From the NCBI GenBank assembly GCA_006226375.1, contig SBHC01000079.1:124001-188000 (forward strand): DNA of 64,000 nucleotides. The letters run 5' to 3'. Under the pieces are notes generated by a model, which saw nothing but the letters and a program-made list of their open reading frames with translations, did no database searches and was not told the origin of the DNA. A program made the position numbers and the translations under genes. The DNA comes from Deltaproteobacteria bacterium. Its GTDB lineage: Bacteria; Myxococcota_C; UBA6777. Positions 55,286 to 64,000 of this stretch are shown in pieces. The first letter of the stretch is position 1; each line of letters opens with the position of its first letter.

Positions 55286-57106
55286 TTATTCGATGGGAAT
55301 GAGGTGGTGAACTCGGGCATCGCGGAGATCGCGAGAGGTGATAAAGATGGAGTCTCGTGGGAAGAATGCCATGTACTGAAACACCCGACCTTCGTCCAAG
55401 AACAGGTACAACCGCTTGCCCCGGCTGTCGAGAGCCAAGAGCTTGGACCCCAATCGTTCGCTGTCATCGGTGATACCGCGAACAATCACATACAAGGTGT
55501 CGTTAAGCTGTGGGACAAACATCCATCGCTTCGCCGTGAACTGTTTGTTCTCGTAACGCCAGTTGATATCGCCTTTGGGCCCAATACGCTCCACGAACAT
55601 TTGGTCGGGCTCATCAAAGTCGTTGAGATAGTCCACGAAGACAAAGCAAGTATCTCCTTCGATGCCTTGCAAGCCGTTGACTTTGTGACGATCGTAGACT
55701 TTCTTCCAGACCTCGTCGCCCTTTTCCTTGGTCATGGAGAGGACTTCGTTGGTTGCGCCTTCGGGGTCGCGATGGACAAAGATGTTGTCCTGTCCAAGAG
55801 AGATGCGTTGGGGCCAGCTTGAGCCAAACTCCTTGCGCCACATCTCCGATTGGCCCACCGGATCAATCGCTATCACAGCAGAAGCGGTCACCTTGGTACC
55901 TTCGCGCTGCTCTACACCAATGAACAGACGAACCTTGTCTTTGTCCCAGGTAGCCACGTTGAGGCGTTGGTTGTTGTAGGCTTTCAACCAGATCTGCTTG
56001 CCCGCAGGGTCAATCAACTCCACACGGAATCCAGAAGAGGAGCCGGCTTTCCGTGTGACAATCAGCATGCTGCCTTGATCCACGAGATAGGGGCCACGAA
56101 GAACCTCCATCTTCTCTCCTTCGGGACCTGTGTAACGCCACTCTTCCGCGCCGTCTTCGGCTTTCATTTTCACCAGAGCTGAAGCTGAAGGTTCACCACC
56201 TTGCGCAGGCTTTTGAATCACAGTCCAAACCCACTGGGACCAACGAATCGGGTCACCTTGGGCGATCCAATCCTTGAGGTCAATTTCCCACTTGGGCTTG
56301 ATCTCAACCTCAGGTCCCCACTTTACGTTGCCGGGGCCAAGCGCCAAGAAGCGGCTCTTTCCTGTCTCACTTGCGCGCGAGCCAAAGAACAAGTTCCCCG
56401 TTTCATCCGCAACAAAGGGGCCAAACTCTTCGTTCGGTCCAAGGAACATCCATGACGCGCCGCCCACAGCATTGGACGTGACCAACGCCGAACCAACCTT
56501 GTCGCGGGGGCCAGGGTTGAGAACCCGTGACATGTCATCTTCCGACCGGTAGATCCGAATGTAAATGTGACGATCTTTTCGGATGTGCATCTGGTTAACG
56601 GTGCCGACACCAAACGCTGCAACCCAACGTTCGCGGGTGGTCACCTGGATCGTTTTTTCTGCAGTTTCGCCTTTGAGGTCACGGGTTCGCACTGTCAGGC
56701 TGAGAATACCACGGGGCAAGAAAGAGGTCGCGACCTGCACCGAGTAGCGAGGCGAGTCGTTGGTGGAGTCCCGGGTTTTGGTTCCCACACCGATGGCCTT
56801 GTCGTTGGCCCAGAACTGGACAGTGTCCATGCCATCCGCATCAATCACCTCGGCCTCAATCGTGATCTGACCGGAGATGATGGTCTTGGCTTCAGGGCTG
56901 ATGAAGCGAATCTGAGTTTGTGAGCTGACGGTCTTTTCAGGCACGGTCTCGGTGACGCCACCGTCGTTGGTGTTGTTGTCACCGTTGCAATTGCAGGCGC
57001 CGTGGGAAAGTGCCACGACAAACGTAACAGACAAAACCAGGGACCAGACTCGTAGGAGTCCACCCCATGATTTGCCAAAGCTTGCTTCGCTACTTGTGTC
57101 TCTCAT
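55286..57106 (-). CDS. Exported protein with Ig-like domain and PQQ-type propeller
   Basis: 606 residues from ATG 57106, with GGGAG 6 bases upstream. A hydrophobic signal ends near VVALSHGACNCNG, possibly a non-standard lipobox. After an acidic linker comes an Ig-like domain (about 55-145; IRFISPEAKTIISGQITIEAEVIDADGM). Then come repeats with W and DPxGxxxW / GPxGxxxW pattern typical of PQQ/propeller folds (about 150-600; LIDPAGKQIW, AIDPVGQSEMW, RIGPKGDINW). Surface or periplasmic; function unknown. It precedes the aldehyde dehydrogenase gene by 32 bases and may share its message. Confidence 0.65.
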   Translation of the reverse strand: MRDTSSEASFGKSWGGLLRVWSLVLSVTFVVALSHGACNCNGDNNTNDGGVTETVPEKTVSSQTQIRFISPEAKTIISGQITIEAEVIDADGMDTVQFWANDKAIGVGTKTRDSTNDSPRYSVQVATSFLPRGILSLTVRTRDLKGETAEKTIQVTTRERWVAAFGVGTVNQMHIRKDRHIYIRIYRSEDDMSRVLNPGPRDKVGSALVTSNAVGGASWMFLGPNEEFGPFVADETGNLFFGSRASETGKSRFLALGPGNVKWGPEVEIKPKWEIDLKDWIAQGDPIRWSQWVWTVIQKPAQGGEPSASALVKMKAEDGAEEWRYTGPEGEKMEVLRGPYLVDQGSMLIVTRKAGSSSGFRVELIDPAGKQIWLKAYNNQRLNVATWDKDKVRLFIGVEQREGTKVTASAVIAIDPVGQSEMWRKEFGSSWPQRISLGQDNIFVHRDPEGATNEVLSMTKEKGDEVWKKVYDRHKVNGLQGIEGDTCFVFVDYLNDFDEPDQMFVERIGPKGDINWRYENKQFTAKRWMFVPQLNDTLYVIVRGITDDSERLGSKLLALDSRGKRLYLFLDEGRVFQYMAFFPRDSIFITSRDLRDARVHHLIPIE

Positions 57107-57377
57107 ACTTTTCTCCCGAAGATACATCTAGGATACTTCCGCTTAGGCTTGACCCCTCCAAATCGATTTGTTAGCGTTGGCCCCGGCCGAAACAATGGCC
57201 CAGACCCCACCAACTCATCGCGTCAGGTCAGAGCCTGCATACTATACAACGAAAGTCTAAGTTCGCCAACAGAACCGATGAGTTCTTCTACAAAACTCAA
57301 CCGTTAGTAGGATCCCGCATGACCTCCAAGAAGCTCACGGGACCGCACCTGCGGGTTGTTCCACTAGGTTAAACACA

Positions 57378-60098
57378 ATGTCGTCTCTTTTTCCTCGGTT
57401 GTTTTTGATTGATGGCTCTGCCATGGCCTACCGCAGCCACTTTGCGCTGATGAAGTCGGGCTTGAGCAACTCCCAAGGCGAGCCCACAGGTGCCATCTTT
57501 GGCTCCCTCAACCAATTGATCTCCCTGATGGACCGTGAGTCCCCAGAGCACATCGCCGTCGTGTTCGACGCGTCTGGGCCAACGTTCCGCCACGACATGT
57601 ATGAAGAATACAAAGCCACCCGCGAAAAAATGCCCGACGACCTCCGCAACCAGCTCCCCATCATCAAAGAGCTGATCCAATCGATGGGGATTCCTTTGCT
57701 GGAGCAGCAAGGCGTGGAAGCCGACGATATCATCGGAACCCTCGCGACCTGGGGAGCCCAACAAGGTTGGGAGGTGATGATCGTCTCGGGTGACAAAGAC
57801 TTTGCCCAGCTCGTCACGGACAAGGTGAAGCTGTATGACCCAGGCAAACGAGGCAGCGGGCCCAAAGTGTTGGGTCCCCCCGAAGTGTTGGAGAAGTTTG
57901 GCGTTCGCCCCGATCAAATCATCGACTACTTTGCTCTCATCGGTGACTCCTCAGACAATGTTCCAGGTGTACCCAAAGTCGGCCCGAAAACCGCGATCAA
58001 GTGGATGGCTGAGTACGACACCTTGGATGCCATCTACGAAAACCTCGCCGACCTCACAAAAAGCCAGCGGACTCGGTTGGAAGAGAACAAAGACAAAGCC
58101 CTGCTCTCGAAGAAGTTGGTCACCATTTTGACCGACGTCGAGGTGGAATGTTCCAAAGAGGCCCTCTCTCGCCAGAAGGCCGACCACGACGCCCTCCGTA
58201 CCCGACTGATTGAGTTGGAGTTTGCCAAGCTCCTCGACCGCATCGTACCGGCCGAGACGATGAAGGCTTCTGACATCGATACAGATTACCAAATCATCGA
58301 CACCTCCGACCAATTGCAGAAGGTCCTCGGCACCATCAAGGAGAAAGGCGAAGTCTCCCTGGCAGGCCTTTACCACTACGACGACCGGGTCCAGACCTGC
58401 TTGGGGCTTGCATTCTCCACGGAGCCCAACACAGCCTGGTACCTCTCTCTTGATGATGACGCGACCATCGCTCCAGAGCAGTCCCTGAAGGCTCTGGCCG
58501 AGATGCTCGCCGACACCTCCATCGGAAAAATGGGCCACGACCTCAAAGAGATCTGGATAGCCCTGGCCGAACGAGGGTACGCCCTGAATGGTATCACCTT
58601 TGACACCATGCTGGCCTCCCACCTCCTCGCCGGAAGCCGGACCAACCACGATCTGGACGCTGTCGCTCTGCAAAACCTGGGACGCCGCAAGACCTCCGAA
58701 ACCGACATCTTGGGCTCCGGCCGCAAGAAGCGAACCTGGCCGGACGTCAACGAAGAAGAGCGCTGCCGATACTTCGGCGAAGAAGCCGACCTTGCGCTGC
58801 AATGCACGCAGGAGCTGCGGCAACGCATCGAGAAGCTAGACCAACGCCAAGACCTCTACACCGACTTTGACCTGCCATTGATTCCGGTCCTGGCGAAGAT
58901 GGAGCGTCAAGGGGTAGCAGTGGACCTGGAACGCCTCGAAGAGCTGCGCAAGGAAACCGTCGAGAAGCTGGACGAGCTACGTGAGACCATCAACAAATGG
59001 GCGGGAGATCCCGACTTTAATGTGCAGTCTCCCTCGCAAGTGGGTGCGCTGTTGTTCGACAAGCTGTTGCTGCAGGATCAGTTTGGTGTGAAGGTCCGCC
59101 GGACCAAGAAGACAGGCGCTTACAAGACAGACCAGGAAACCCTGGAAGCCCTCAGCGACCACGAGCTTCCGCGGATGATCCTGCAATACCGAGAGCTGCA
59201 AAAGCGACTCTCCACCTACATCGAAGTCTTGCTCGACTTGGCAGTACCCGACAAAGAGAATAAGCCTCGCGTGCACACACGTTTCCGACAGACAGGTGCG
59301 ATCACAGGCCGTCTGTCGAGCTTTTCGCCCAACCTCCAGAACATTCCAGCCCGGACCCCAGAGGGACGAGAGATCCGCCGAACCTTTGTAGCGGGACCTG
59401 ACGACTGGATCCTGGTCAGCGCTGACTACTCTCAGATCGAGCTTCGCATCCTCGCCCATATTTCAGGGGACCCAGGACTCCAAGAAGCCTTTGAGCATGG
59501 CCTGGACATCCACAAACGCACCGCCAGCATCATCTTTGGAGTGTTCCCCGACTTTGTGACCCCGTCGCAAAGGAACGCAGCCAAGGCCATTAACTTTGGT
59601 ATCGTGTACGGCATGGGCCCCCCTCGTTTGGCCAAGCAAATCGATGTTTCCGTGCGAGAAGCCGGACGATTCATCAAAGCGTACTTTAAGTCGTACCCCA
59701 AGGTAAAAGAGTACCTCGACAACACCATTGAACACGCTCGCAACCACCGCTACGTGGAGACCTTGTTCGGCCGTCGTCGTGAAGTGCTCGACATCAACTC
59801 GCGTGACCCAAGGGTCAAAGCTCACAACGAACACATCGCGGTGAACACCCCGATCCAAGGGACAGCGGCAGACCTCATCAAGAAAGCGATGATTCAGATC
59901 GCCAAACGACTCGAAACCGAAGACTTCCAATCCAGGATGCTCCTTCAGATCCACGATGAGCTCTTGTTTGAAGCACCACCGTCCGAGCTTGAACGACTCG
60001 ACGAGATGGTTCGCTACGAGATGAGAAACGCCATCCAACTCGACATTCCCCTGGTTGTGGATGTCGGCTCTGGAAAGAACTGGGCCGACGCACACTGA
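57378..60098 (+). CDS. polA: DNA polymerase I
   Basis: 906 residues. The 5'-3' exonuclease domain is intact (FLIDGSAMAYRSHFAL, VVFDASGPTFRH, GVEADDIIGTLA, VSGDKDFAQLV, GDSSDNVPGVPKVGPKTA; 1-290). The 3'-5' exonuclease domain is degenerate: the usual FDTE site is replaced by GLYHYDDR, GQNxKxD by GHDLKEI, and YxxED by YFGEE, so proofreading is probably lost. The polymerase domain has VSADYSQIELRILAHIS (motif A), RNAAKAINFGIVYGMG (motif B) and IHDELLFE (motif C). It fills gaps and removes RNA primers. The gene stands alone; no promoter was identified. Confidence 0.96.
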   Translation: MSSLFPRLFLIDGSAMAYRSHFALMKSGLSNSQGEPTGAIFGSLNQLISLMDRESPEHIAVVFDASGPTFRHDMYEEYKATREKMPDDLRNQLPIIKELIQSMGIPLLEQQGVEADDIIGTLATWGAQQGWEVMIVSGDKDFAQLVTDKVKLYDPGKRGSGPKVLGPPEVLEKFGVRPDQIIDYFALIGDSSDNVPGVPKVGPKTAIKWMAEYDTLDAIYENLADLTKSQRTRLEENKDKALLSKKLVTILTDVEVECSKEALSRQKADHDALRTRLIELEFAKLLDRIVPAETMKASDIDTDYQIIDTSDQLQKVLGTIKEKGEVSLAGLYHYDDRVQTCLGLAFSTEPNTAWYLSLDDDATIAPEQSLKALAEMLADTSIGKMGHDLKEIWIALAERGYALNGITFDTMLASHLLAGSRTNHDLDAVALQNLGRRKTSETDILGSGRKKRTWPDVNEEERCRYFGEEADLALQCTQELRQRIEKLDQRQDLYTDFDLPLIPVLAKMERQGVAVDLERLEELRKETVEKLDELRETINKWAGDPDFNVQSPSQVGALLFDKLLLQDQFGVKVRRTKKTGAYKTDQETLEALSDHELPRMILQYRELQKRLSTYIEVLLDLAVPDKENKPRVHTRFRQTGAITGRLSSFSPNLQNIPARTPEGREIRRTFVAGPDDWILVSADYSQIELRILAHISGDPGLQEAFEHGLDIHKRTASIIFGVFPDFVTPSQRNAAKAINFGIVYGMGPPRLAKQIDVSVREAGRFIKAYFKSYPKVKEYLDNTIEHARNHRYVETLFGRRREVLDINSRDPRVKAHNEHIAVNTPIQGTAADLIKKAMIQIAKRLETEDFQSRMLLQIHDELLFEAPPSELERLDEMVRYEMRNAIQLDIPLVVDVGSGKNWADAH

Positions 60099-60430
60099 CC
60101 CCTCCCCCTCCTTCCCCACCTTTGGCTTACCCAAGCTACCTTCCCAACTGGCACCTTTAATTCGCACCCTGTGAAAGTCAGGACGCAGTTGAGGCACAAA
60201 CGCCACAGATCTTGCAGTCAAACTCCGCCCGCAACCACTTGAACTCCTTGTTTCTCATAGATGCCGCGTGTGAAATGGATCTGGCACAGGGATTGCTTTG
60301 ATTTCTTAACCGCTCTTCCTGACGCTTCGGTCGGGGAGGTTTTTGCGGCGTTCCAAGCGAACATGCTATCACCTCTGTAAGGGGTGTTTTCTTCAACCTT
60401 AGAAGAACGCCCAAGAATGGAGGAAGGAAA
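60099..60430. other. Intergenic region after polA with a terminator
   Basis: No convincing gene. A hairpin with T run lies at 60314-60344, about 220 bases past polA, leaving room for a long 3' leader or a small RNA, but nothing supports one. Confidence 0.4.
60314..60344 (+). terminator. Rho-independent terminator
   Basis: CTTCCTGAC (60315-60323) pairs with GTCGGGGAG (60330-60338) in a 9-bp stem with two G-T pairs, with loop GCTTCG, followed shortly by five T (60340-60344). It probably ends the polA transcript before the hydrolase gene. Confidence 0.55.
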
Positions 60431-61492
60431 ATGTGGAAACCTGCTACCTTTGCTGTGGAATCCTTCGTTTCATGGTTTGTCAATAAGATGCTCATCAAAC
60501 CAGGACCCGATCAGGTCTCGCGACAAGAGATCGAAGCCTGGTTTGAAAATTTCCCCAAGAACGACCCTCAGTCGTACTTTTTGCCCGATCGACCGTTTCT
60601 CCCGGTGCCTCGTGACTGGCTCAAAGAAGAGAGCAAGCACGGCGATGCGACCCTCGCTGACTTTGCATTCCCCAGCGACATTGAAACAGGCAGCCAGCGC
60701 AACGACACAGTCCGCGGCAAAGCCATCTTGCACCCATCCCGAGCGCAAGGCCCTGCAGTCATCATGCTTCACGGCTGGCTCACTCCTGGACACCACCAGT
60801 CGATGTCCGTCGCCAAAGACCTCGTCCAGCAAGGATACTCCACCTACATGTTGGAGTTGCCTCAGCACATGCGTCGTCGGCCCAAAGGGAAGTTTTCGGG
60901 TAGCACCTTCATCAACCCCGACTTGCGGAAGTTTTACGGTGCGATCCAGCAAAGCGTGTCGGACGTTCACAAGCTGATTCAATTGCTGCAGCGCAAAGGA
61001 CACCGTCAGATCCATTTGATGGGCATTAGCTTTGGTGCTTACATTTCAACGATCGTGTCGAGCTGCCCGCCGGACCCTCGTCGCATTCAAAGCCTCACCT
61101 TAGTAATGCCTGTGGTGGATCTGAGCTACACCTTCGCCAACTCCCCGATCCTCTCGAAAGGTCGTGAGTTGTTGGAGCATCACGACATCACCATGGACGA
61201 ACTCTCAGAGTTGTTTGCTCCCCTCAAGACCAGCAACTACCGACCGCTGCTTCCCCGAGAGCGTATCCTCCTGGTGAACGCAAGCCACGACCGCGTGTCG
61301 TATGCTCACAAGGTCCGCGAGCTATGGAAAGAGTGGAACTACCCTCACCTCTTTGAAGAGCCACAGGGCCACGTGTCCATGATCTTTGCTCGGGAGCCGT
61401 TCCGACGGATCGTGTCACACCTCGGCCAATACACCCAATCCCACGGCTACCTCAGCGACACCAACCCGCACCCTCAAACTGTCCTTCTCTAA
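60431..61492 (+). CDS. Alpha/beta hydrolase family protein
   Basis: 353 residues, with AGGAAGGA before the ATG. Alpha/beta-hydrolase core from about residue 105: oxyanion loop MLHGWLTPGHH, nucleophile elbow LMGISFGAY and a late His in EPQGHVSM; the Asp is probably in NASHDRVSY. The first 90 residues are helical without a signal. An esterase or lipase-like enzyme; substrate unknown. It is convergent with the squalene monooxygenase gene, 39 bases away, and so perhaps near a lipid cluster by chance only. Confidence 0.82.
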   Translation: MWKPATFAVESFVSWFVNKMLIKPGPDQVSRQEIEAWFENFPKNDPQSYFLPDRPFLPVPRDWLKEESKHGDATLADFAFPSDIETGSQRNDTVRGKAILHPSRAQGPAVIMLHGWLTPGHHQSMSVAKDLVQQGYSTYMLELPQHMRRRPKGKFSGSTFINPDLRKFYGAIQQSVSDVHKLIQLLQRKGHRQIHLMGISFGAYISTIVSSCPPDPRRIQSLTLVMPVVDLSYTFANSPILSKGRELLEHHDITMDELSELFAPLKTSNYRPLLPRERILLVNASHDRVSYAHKVRELWKEWNYPHLFEEPQGHVSMIFAREPFRRIVSHLGQYTQSHGYLSDTNPHPQTVLL

Positions 61493-61531
61493 GAGAACCT
61501 CATCCCTTTCTCGCGCTTCCCATTTCTTCTC

Positions 61532-62926
61532 TCAAAGGGTAAACAGCTTCACCGCTCGGGGAAGATGAGGTGCCATGGTCCGCACCGCTTCCCAACCAAG
61601 CGAAAGAGAGTGACCCAATCTCTGCATAGAGGGTTGGGTGGTCTGTTCAGAGGTGGAGAGTTGGTGAAGCGCGCCATACCATGCGACCGCACCGTAATGT
61701 CGAAGCAACCGGTAGGGGCTTGGTGAAAGTCCTGCGAGCAACGACATGGGACCGTCAACCGCAGACCCGCCTCGCTGCCAATACTGCATCACAGCGTCAC
61801 GCATATACCCTGCGCCTTCCTGATCTTCCCGGAAGATCCGATACAATGCACCTGACAACATATCGACTGTCGCTGCCAAAGGTTCACGCTTTCGATAGAA
61901 CGAGCGAATCGCACGCCGCAAGCCACGAAGATGAAGCAACGACTCCTTGGAGACCGCGTTCACCAAACAACAAGCATCGTTCAGCGCCACAGTCATCCCT
62001 CCTCCGGTGAGAGGATGTCGCATACTTAAGGCGTCACCCAACGAGACAACACCGTCGACTGGCGACGCCATGGGAGCCTGCACAAGACTTTGCATGGTTT
62101 GAAAGTGTCCCTGCTCCATCGCCTCCTGAAGAGGTGCATGAAGGGAGGCAGGAAGTTGTGGGCCCACCGTATCTGTTACATAGTGCATCAAGCCCGACTT
62201 CTGGCTGAGCTGAAGTTCTTGGGGAACATCAATCAACAGACGAGTACAGTCCGACGCAATCTGGTATCCCAACACCGGAGAAGGATGCACCAAAAACACA
62301 TGACCATGGTTCGGATGAGGAAGGACGGCTCCTTTGACTTCCACGCCGATGGATCGCGCGACTTTTTCAGGCTTGCCCGGCACCCCCAACTTTTGAAGAA
62401 GCTTACGGCTTCGCCCCCCAGCCATCACTGTTAAGGGAGCTTCCAACTTCAGAGTTTCACCCTCGGAAGACTTGCAAACCACCCCAACCACTCGTTGCTG
62501 CTCCAAGACCCAATCGGAGACCACCCCAGAAAACCAGGTGATGTTGGGATGAGACCAGACTTTTTCACGTAGCTTGTGAACAAGACGGTGATGTCGGAAC
62601 GATCGCCCCAACACCTTCGAGACCTGACCCGAAGTGTGTGAATGTTCGCATAGGGCAGGATAAGGAAGAACCCTTTGGCGCTCCCCTTCCACCACAGCAA
62701 AGCCAAACACAGGCTGAGCGTCGAGCCCTTCCAGGCAGTCTTCCAAGCCCAACGCTTGCAACGATGCCACTCCCCCAGGCTGCAGCAGCTCACCTTTGAT
62801 GCTCTCAGGCATGGGATCGACTTTCTCCACAATCCCAACGCGAAAACCCTTCTTCGCCAGGCCTAGCGCGGCAGAACAACCAGCCACCCCCGCTCCCACC
62901 ATCACAACGTCTACTTGAATCTCCAT
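61532..62926 (-). CDS. Squalene monooxygenase (squalene epoxidase)
   Basis: 464 residues from ATG 62926, where VVMVGAGVAGCSAALG places the FAD Rossmann motif (GAGVAG, 11-16) at the normal N-terminal position; an in-frame upstream extension is rejected. ESIKGELLQPGGV (about 41-53) and GDALSMRHPLTGGGMTVAL (297-315) are signature motifs of squalene epoxidases. The enzyme uses O2 and FAD to make 2,3-oxidosqualene. It is divergent from the oxidosqualene cyclase gene, separated by 448 bases, so the two form the first sterol steps. Bacterial versions are rare but known in Myxococcota, Planctomycetes and Methylococcus. Confidence 0.93.
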   Translation of the reverse strand: MEIQVDVVMVGAGVAGCSAALGLAKKGFRVGIVEKVDPMPESIKGELLQPGGVASLQALGLEDCLEGLDAQPVFGFAVVEGERQRVLPYPALCEHSHTSGQVSKVLGRSFRHHRLVHKLREKVWSHPNITWFSGVVSDWVLEQQRVVGVVCKSSEGETLKLEAPLTVMAGGRSRKLLQKLGVPGKPEKVARSIGVEVKGAVLPHPNHGHVFLVHPSPVLGYQIASDCTRLLIDVPQELQLSQKSGLMHYVTDTVGPQLPASLHAPLQEAMEQGHFQTMQSLVQAPMASPVDGVVSLGDALSMRHPLTGGGMTVALNDACCLVNAVSKESLLHLRGLRRAIRSFYRKREPLAATVDMLSGALYRIFREDQEGAGYMRDAVMQYWQRGGSAVDGPMSLLAGLSPSPYRLLRHYGAVAWYGALHQLSTSEQTTQPSMQRLGHSLSLGWEAVRTMAPHLPRAVKLFTL

Positions 62927-63374
62927 GCCTCTTGGACTCCTCTTTGAACAACATTCCAAGGTCCAATCCCAAAGCACAGCAAAATTCAGGCCCGATTGCT
63001 CAACTCTCACATTCTCATGAATCCAAAACCAACTCCGGAAGAGCCTCATCCAGAAGCAGAGAAGTTACGACCCCCTACAAAAGGGAGAAACAGGTTCTAA
63101 ACCATGTTATATAGGATGTTTTAGAAGTCGTTTCACGGAGTTAAGTGTAGTTTAATTTCATAATGTTGTGAAAACATCACACATTCATTTCGATACAGAT
63201 CTGAGGCAACTGTATCAAATCGCTGTTCTTGCCCTTGAATCTCCAGGAAGGGCTTTCGTTGGTCTGGGTTTTGCTTGGAGAACAAGTTGCAAGATCCAGG
63301 GCGTATGTGCCCATGGTACCGACTAAAAAGTGAAACGTGTTGCGCTTCAGGCTCACGTGTTTCCAAGGAAGAAA
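62927..63374. other. Divergent intergenic region between the two sterol genes
   Basis: No gene seen. It holds the TGTGA/TCACA palindrome (listed separately) and an AT-rich stretch TTATATAGG near 63108. Minus-strand frames here overlap the cyclase coding sequence and are shadows. Confidence 0.4.
63167..63181 (+). promoter_or_regulatory. TGTGA-N5-TCACA palindrome between the sterol genes
   Basis: TGTGA-aaaca-TCACA, perfect 5-bp arms with a 5-base centre; one base shorter than the CRP spacing. It is roughly midway between the divergent starts (241 and 194 bases) and could serve both genes. Confidence 0.35.
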
Positions 63375-64000
63375 ATGAGCATGCGTGAACGCACACAAGA
63401 AGCATCATTGCCAACCCCATCGTTGCCGGAGTGGGAAGAAACAGCACAAAGCGAAGAGCGAGAAGGAGACGAGTTCTCACAATCGATACAACGAGCTTTG
63501 GATGTTTTGGCAGAGACACAGGCCGAAGATGGCAGCTGGCGAGGCGACTACGGAGGTCCTCTCTTCCTTCTTCCGATGTATGTGGCAACCCATTGGCTGA
63601 CAGGGGAGCCGCTGCCGGAATCCACTCGCCAAGGAATGCTTCAATACATTCAGTCTGTACAAAACGAGGATGGGGGTTGGGGGCTGGACGAAGTCTCATC
63701 AAGCCTCGTCTTTACAACGTCCATCAACTACGTGGCGCTTCGGTTCTTGGGCGCCTCGGCAGACGAGGACGCAGCCGTACGCGCAAGAGCCTGGCTCCAT
63801 CAACACGGTGGTCCCGTGGGTTCAGCGTCTTGGGGCAAGCTCCTCCTAGCGGTCCTCAACCTCTACGATTACGAGGGAGTGGACCCGGTACAACCCGAGC
63901 TGTGGTTGTTGCCCAAGTTTCTCCCCTTCCATCCCACACGACTCTGGTGCCACGCGCGGATGGTCTACCTGCCGATGTCGTATCTCTATGGTATGCGAGC
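63375..64000 (+). CDS. Oxidosqualene cyclase (lanosterol/cycloartenol synthase-like), 3' end cut
   Basis: The first 208 residues are in the window, running off the edge in frame. The N-terminus has terpene-cyclase QW-type units (QAEDGSWRGDYGGPLF, QNEDGGWGLDE) with alpha-alpha-barrel helices. HPTRLWCHARMVYLPMSYLYG at about residues 186-206 is close to the WCHxRxVYLPMSYxYG box of oxidosqualene cyclases. That box, and the squalene epoxidase next door, favour oxidosqualene over plain squalene as substrate. The enzyme would form lanosterol or cycloartenol at the membrane. The catalytic DCTAE-type motif lies beyond the window. Confidence 0.9.
   Translation, partial: MSMRERTQEASLPTPSLPEWEETAQSEEREGDEFSQSIQRALDVLAETQAEDGSWRGDYGGPLFLLPMYVATHWLTGEPLPESTRQGMLQYIQSVQNEDGGWGLDEVSSSLVFTTSINYVALRFLGASADEDAAVRARAWLHQHGGPVGSASWGKLLLAVLNLYDYEGVDPVQPELWLLPKFLPFHPTRLWCHARMVYLPMSYLYGMR

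Noticed and set aside
60178..60498. 106-codon minus-strand frame upstream of the hydrolase
   Set aside because: It runs over the hydrolase start and the terminator hairpin and has no family features.

Overview
The window looks like chromosomal DNA of a moderate-GC member of the Myxococcota or of a related former deltaproteobacterial group. The signs are numerous secreted proteins with tandem Cys-rich repeats, MopE-type CNGxDDxCDG motifs, CARDB repeats with a C-terminal Cys/hydrophobic/Arg tail like the MYXO-CTERM sorting signal, a eukaryote-like Ser/Thr kinase with an extracellular Cys-rich tail, and a squalene epoxidase next to an oxidosqualene cyclase. This placement is inference from gene content; no rRNA or tRNA gene was seen. 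I found 35 protein-coding genes, the first and last cut by the window edges, and most intergenic gaps are short.

Layout. 1-13.8 kb: surface and envelope proteins (SH3-like basic protein, Ser/Thr kinase, Cys-rich lipoproteins, CARDB adhesin-like protein, PEGA protein). 14.2-15.2 kb: nadA, preceded by two copies of a palindromic operator-like element. 15.6-26 kb: a 2,039-residue SpvB/FG-GAP/RHS (Tc-toxin BC-like) protein, a von Willebrand A lipoprotein and a small Cys-rich secreted protein. 26.1-30.4 kb: a likely operon of a secreted protein, a MacA-like adaptor, a FtsX-type permease, an ABC ATPase and a small membrane protein, with a palindrome cluster in front. 30.5-36.4 kb: mixed metabolic and membrane genes (MBL/CPSF nuclease, Na/Pi-type transporter, GFA-fold protein, NmrA-like oxidoreductase). 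36.5-42.8 kb: an unknown helical protein, a repeat-bearing spacer, and a three-gene minus-strand cassette (nitrilase-like hydrolase, winged-helix-like protein, KGGVGR-motif ATPase with TPRs). 43.4-52.4 kb: cell wall genes (PBP1A-type with a Cys-rich insert, PBP4, MltD-like transglycosylase with Arg-rich tail) plus pssA. 52.6-64 kb: a ceramide-glucosyltransferase-like enzyme, an aldehyde dehydrogenase, a lipoprotein, polA, an alpha/beta hydrolase, and the divergent squalene monooxygenase and oxidosqualene cyclase pair.

How the genes fit together. Two themes dominate: building an unusual disulfide-rich, polybasic cell surface, and making eukaryote-like membrane lipids (sterols, possibly glycosylated sphingolipids, phosphatidylserine). 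The best candidate for an undescribed system is the minus-strand cassette at 38.0-42.8 kb. Its three genes lie close together in one direction and combine a variant P-loop ATPase/TPR protein, a small winged-helix-like adaptor and a hydrolase carrying a nitrilase Glu-Lys-Cys triad, an arrangement that would suit a signal-responsive conflict or regulatory system.
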